Below, one piece after another: positions 35,247-37,212 of a stretch of 37,212 nucleotides of DNA (within the stretch, counting starts at the first letter, position 1; every line of letters starts with the position of its first letter). Source of the DNA: Alphaproteobacteria bacterium (GTDB taxonomy: Bacteria; Pseudomonadota; Alphaproteobacteria; Rhizobiales; Beijerinckiaceae); assembly GCA_016870035.1 (NCBI GenBank), contig VGCJ01000012.1, positions 1 through 37,212 on the forward strand. Reading direction: 5' to 3'. The notes below the pieces were generated by a model that saw only the letters and a program-made list of their open reading frames with translations, did not search any database and had not been told where the DNA came from. Both the position numbers and the translations under genes were made by a program.

Positions 35247-35600
35247 CTAAGAGCCCCAATTGGCGAGAGCCTCAATAACAGGCTTCAATGATCGACCATG
35301 CTGGGTCATCCTGTATTCAACCCTTGGCGGAACTTCGGCGAAAATCGTGCGCTGCACCAATCCGTTTGCTTCAAGCTCACGAAGGCTCGTCGTGAGCATA
35401 TGCTGGGTAATTCCCGGAATTGTCCGCTTTAATTCATTGAAGCGGGCGACCCTTTTTGAAAGTTGACAGAGGATCATCAGCGTCCATTTGCCAGATAATA
35501 CCTTTAGCGCCACCTTTATTTCGGGCGGCGGGCCGTCCAGCACATCACAATCCGTAACACAGTGATCATCAACTTTTCGCTTTAAAGTCATATTTTTCAT
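35247..35600 (-). CDS. HxlR-family winged-helix regulator
   Basis: 117 residues with the MarR-like HxlR fold: the Cys pair in DDHCVTDCDV (an N-terminal Cys often senses redox or aldehyde stress in this family), LSGKWTLMILCQLSKRVARF, FNELKRTIPGITQHMLTTSL (recognition helix) and the wing VEYRMTQHGRSL. ATG at 35598-35600, with a second ATG at 35591. HxlR proteins usually act on a nearby oxidoreductase gene; the flavin reductase 600 bases upstream on the same strand is the only candidate here. About 270 bases downstream of it (34977-35246) hold no supportable gene. Confidence 0.88.
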   Translation of the reverse strand: MKNMTLKRKVDDHCVTDCDVLDGPPPEIKVALKVLSGKWTLMILCQLSKRVARFNELKRTIPGITQHMLTTSLRELEANGLVQRTIFAEVPPRVEYRMTQHGRSLKPVIEALANWGS

Positions 35601-36197
35601 ACTACACCACTTTATTCATCCTACTTCATCAATTCGTATTACAATGATAAGCAAAATTATCGAAAATGCGGCCACAAAATCACATCAAGCAATAATGAGG
35701 TAAAAAGCAGTTATTTCAGGTGAAAAAATGAGAAGATCCGTGGTAAGCGGTGGTTCTGGACAAAAGACGCTAAAACCCGACTTCCCTTTGCAGGCAGACG
35801 GCCTTCCAAAGTGCAACAACACAAAGAGATACGATTGAAAATTACATTGCCTGTCTCTGGCTCGGAGAATGAATGAGACAAAAACTCTAATGATGCTGTT
35901 TAAAGCCCTTTTAGAGGGCCTAGGCGGCCTTTCGTGACTCTAGCAAAAAACTGCTCCGAAGACAAAACAATTGATGAGGCGCCTTCTAAATCCATCTGGG
36001 AGCTAAAGGTCTTTGACGAACTGAAATAAGCATCGACACCCCCCCTCTGGCTTGATGATCAACCCTATGTTGGATGATACTGTTTGCTCTCATTTTTTAA
36101 AATCACAGCGAAGCAAAGGAAGATGTTATTCTTCTATCGGATTAAGCCTGCCAGAGGCGTGGCCGTATTTATGCGCCTAAAGAATTCAATTTTTATA
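35601..36197. other. About 600 bp without a supportable gene
   Basis: Both strands were read. Only short frames with no recognisable family appear, such as 35 codons from ATG 35728 on the plus strand. A small hairpin GCCCT-TTTAG-AGGGC lies at 35907-35921. The segment between the flavin reductase and HxlR is AT-rich and may be decayed coding DNA, but nothing can be identified. Confidence 0.5.
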
Positions 36198-36794
36198 TTA
36201 ATCAGGCCTTCTCATCCGCCACGCTTCGGTGACCGTGGCATATTCTGAGTATCCTAGCCTTGCGACGAGTTGCATTGCGGCGGTGTCAACGCGTCCGTCG
36301 GAAATAAATCGCTCGTCGATATGGATGCCCACCACTCTGCCAATCACCAGAAAGTCATCGGCAACGCCATTGTCCTGCGGCAATGGAACGACCTGAAAGA
36401 GACGGCACTCCAGAGAAGCGGGACTATCGGCGACTCTTGGCGGTGTGATCATCCTGCACGGCATCCTTGATATACCTGCCAGATCAAACTCGTCCGTTTG
36501 CGGCCCAACGCTGGCCGACGTGGCGTTCATCTGCTCCCGTTGGCCATGGGAGACAAGATTGACGGCAAACTCGCCATTGGCCTCAATATTCCTCAGCGTG
36601 TCTTTACGAGGACCTGAGCCAAAGGCGACGTAATGGGGTGACTGGGCAAAGGCATTGAAAAATGAATACGGTGCGAGATTGGCGATGCCGTCTGCCCCAA
36701 GGGTTGAAATCCACGCAATCGGACGCGGCGCCACTAGGGCCTTAAACGGATCATTGGCCAGTCCGTGGTTATTCTTGATGGCGTCATAGAACAT
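36198..36794 (-). CDS. Flavin reductase-like FMN-binding split-barrel protein
   Basis: 198 residues with ALVAPRPIAWISTLGADGIA, NLAPYSFFNAFAQSPHYVAF and GSGPRKDTLRNIEANGEFAV, which form the FMN-binding split barrel of the flavin reductase family. LECRLFQVVPLP and VIGRVVGIHIDERFI complete the fold. These proteins reduce flavins or act as small reductase components; this longer type often has an unknown partner. I start at the ATG at 36792-36794, with AGGGGA about 9 bases ahead; the frame continues 21 codons upstream. The HxlR regulator lies downstream on the same strand. Confidence 0.88.
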   Translation of the reverse strand: MFYDAIKNNHGLANDPFKALVAPRPIAWISTLGADGIANLAPYSFFNAFAQSPHYVAFGSGPRKDTLRNIEANGEFAVNLVSHGQREQMNATSASVGPQTDEFDLAGISRMPCRMITPPRVADSPASLECRLFQVVPLPQDNGVADDFLVIGRVVGIHIDERFISDGRVDTAAMQLVARLGYSEYATVTEAWRMRRPD

Positions 36795-36947
36795 GCCCGA
36801 CGTTCCCCTTTTCAAGCCAGAAACTAGCGTCTCCCACTTTAGCGGATAACAATCCATGCCAAAGATAACGAATTCGACATCATACTAATCTTCGCAGTAG
36901 GTCGGCTTTCTTGACAAAGGACTATCGTTCTTGTTTTGTTCCTATCC

Positions 36948-37202
36948 ATGTCAAAGCAGTCAAAACGCCGATTTCCGCCGCCGTGGAAGGTCCAACCAAT
37001 CGCAGGAGGCTTCACCGTTCAGGACGCCAATGGAACGGCAGTTTGCTACATTTATGCGGAAACAAATAAGATGGTGTCCGCCTCATATGCTCATGAGAAA
37101 TTGTCCGTTGAGGAGGCTTTTCTGATCGCGAGATGGATTGCGCGACTTCCAGAACTGGTTGCAAGAGACAATACTCTAAAGCATTATAGAAGTGTCGACT
37201 AA
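36948..37202 (+). CDS. Small conserved protein with RRFPPPW start, unknown function
   Basis: 84 residues: SKRRFPPPWKVQPIAGGFTV, then QDANGTAVCYIYAET and a helical C-terminal half with EAFLIARWIARLPELV. I recognise this pattern (RRFPPPW...GG..V.DA.G.A..Y.Y...I..LPEL) from many short rhizobial proteins of unknown function. The ATG at 36948 is preferred to an in-frame TTG four codons upstream. A TTGACA at 36911-36916 could be a -35 element, but no good -10 follows. The gene is complete, ending 10 bases before the window edge. Confidence 0.78.
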   Translation: MSKQSKRRFPPPWKVQPIAGGFTVQDANGTAVCYIYAETNKMVSASYAHEKLSVEEAFLIARWIARLPELVARDNTLKHYRSVD

Positions 37203-37212
37203 ATATTCTATC

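Noticed and set aside
35728-36029. Short plus-strand frames that might be transposase or peptide remnants
   Set aside because: No family signature, no terminal inverted repeats and no target duplication could be seen.

Overview
The window looks like a chromosomal segment of an alphaproteobacterium, most likely Hyphomicrobiales (Rhizobiales). The evidence is gene content and order: infA-maf-yacG; psd-pssA behind an Atm1-type ABC exporter; a DUF2865 secreted protein; a short second-type GluRS; an AqpS-like aquaporin next to ArsC; class II DAHP synthase; and small conserved proteins I associate with rhizobia. No rRNA, tRNA, CRISPR array or intact insertion sequence was seen. I cannot name a genus.

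Positions 1-31300 are mostly dense housekeeping. On the minus strand these are bioY (cut by the left edge), selO, infA-maf-yacG, ABC exporter-psd-pssA (phosphatidylethanolamine synthesis), a LysM protein, cysS-GNAT-cimA, nadE-gltX, aqpS-arsC-extradiol dioxygenase, class II DAHP synthase and rpiA-gor. On the plus strand are pgi, a LOG-family hydrolase, two secreted proteins, a solitary PemK/MazF-type toxin, an MFS transporter and gph. Many neighbours overlap by 1-4 bases (ATGA or TGATG), so translational coupling is likely.

Gene decay interrupts this core. A TPR plus O-GlcNAc-transferase-like gene (3637-5925) has four frameshifts and two stops. A small toxin-like gene and its coupled partner (26291-27073) each carry a premature TAA, and the partner also has a frameshift.

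The right end (31270-37212) is looser. A minus-strand run holds fliN (an orphan flagellar switch protein), a DUF2946-like protein and a PCuAC copper chaperone. Opposite it lie a one-helix peptide, a very His-rich peptide followed by a good terminator, and a secreted HCPMD protein. Next come a broken Crp/Fnr regulator just downstream of a perfect FNR/FixK-type box, a broken cupin gene, an HxlR regulator, about 600 bp with no supportable gene, a flavin reductase and a small conserved protein.

No complete novel system is evident. The most interesting items are the decayed toxin/partner pair, the His-rich peptide locus beside copper-chaperone genes, the orphan fliN, and the ruined Crp/Fnr gene whose operator is still intact.
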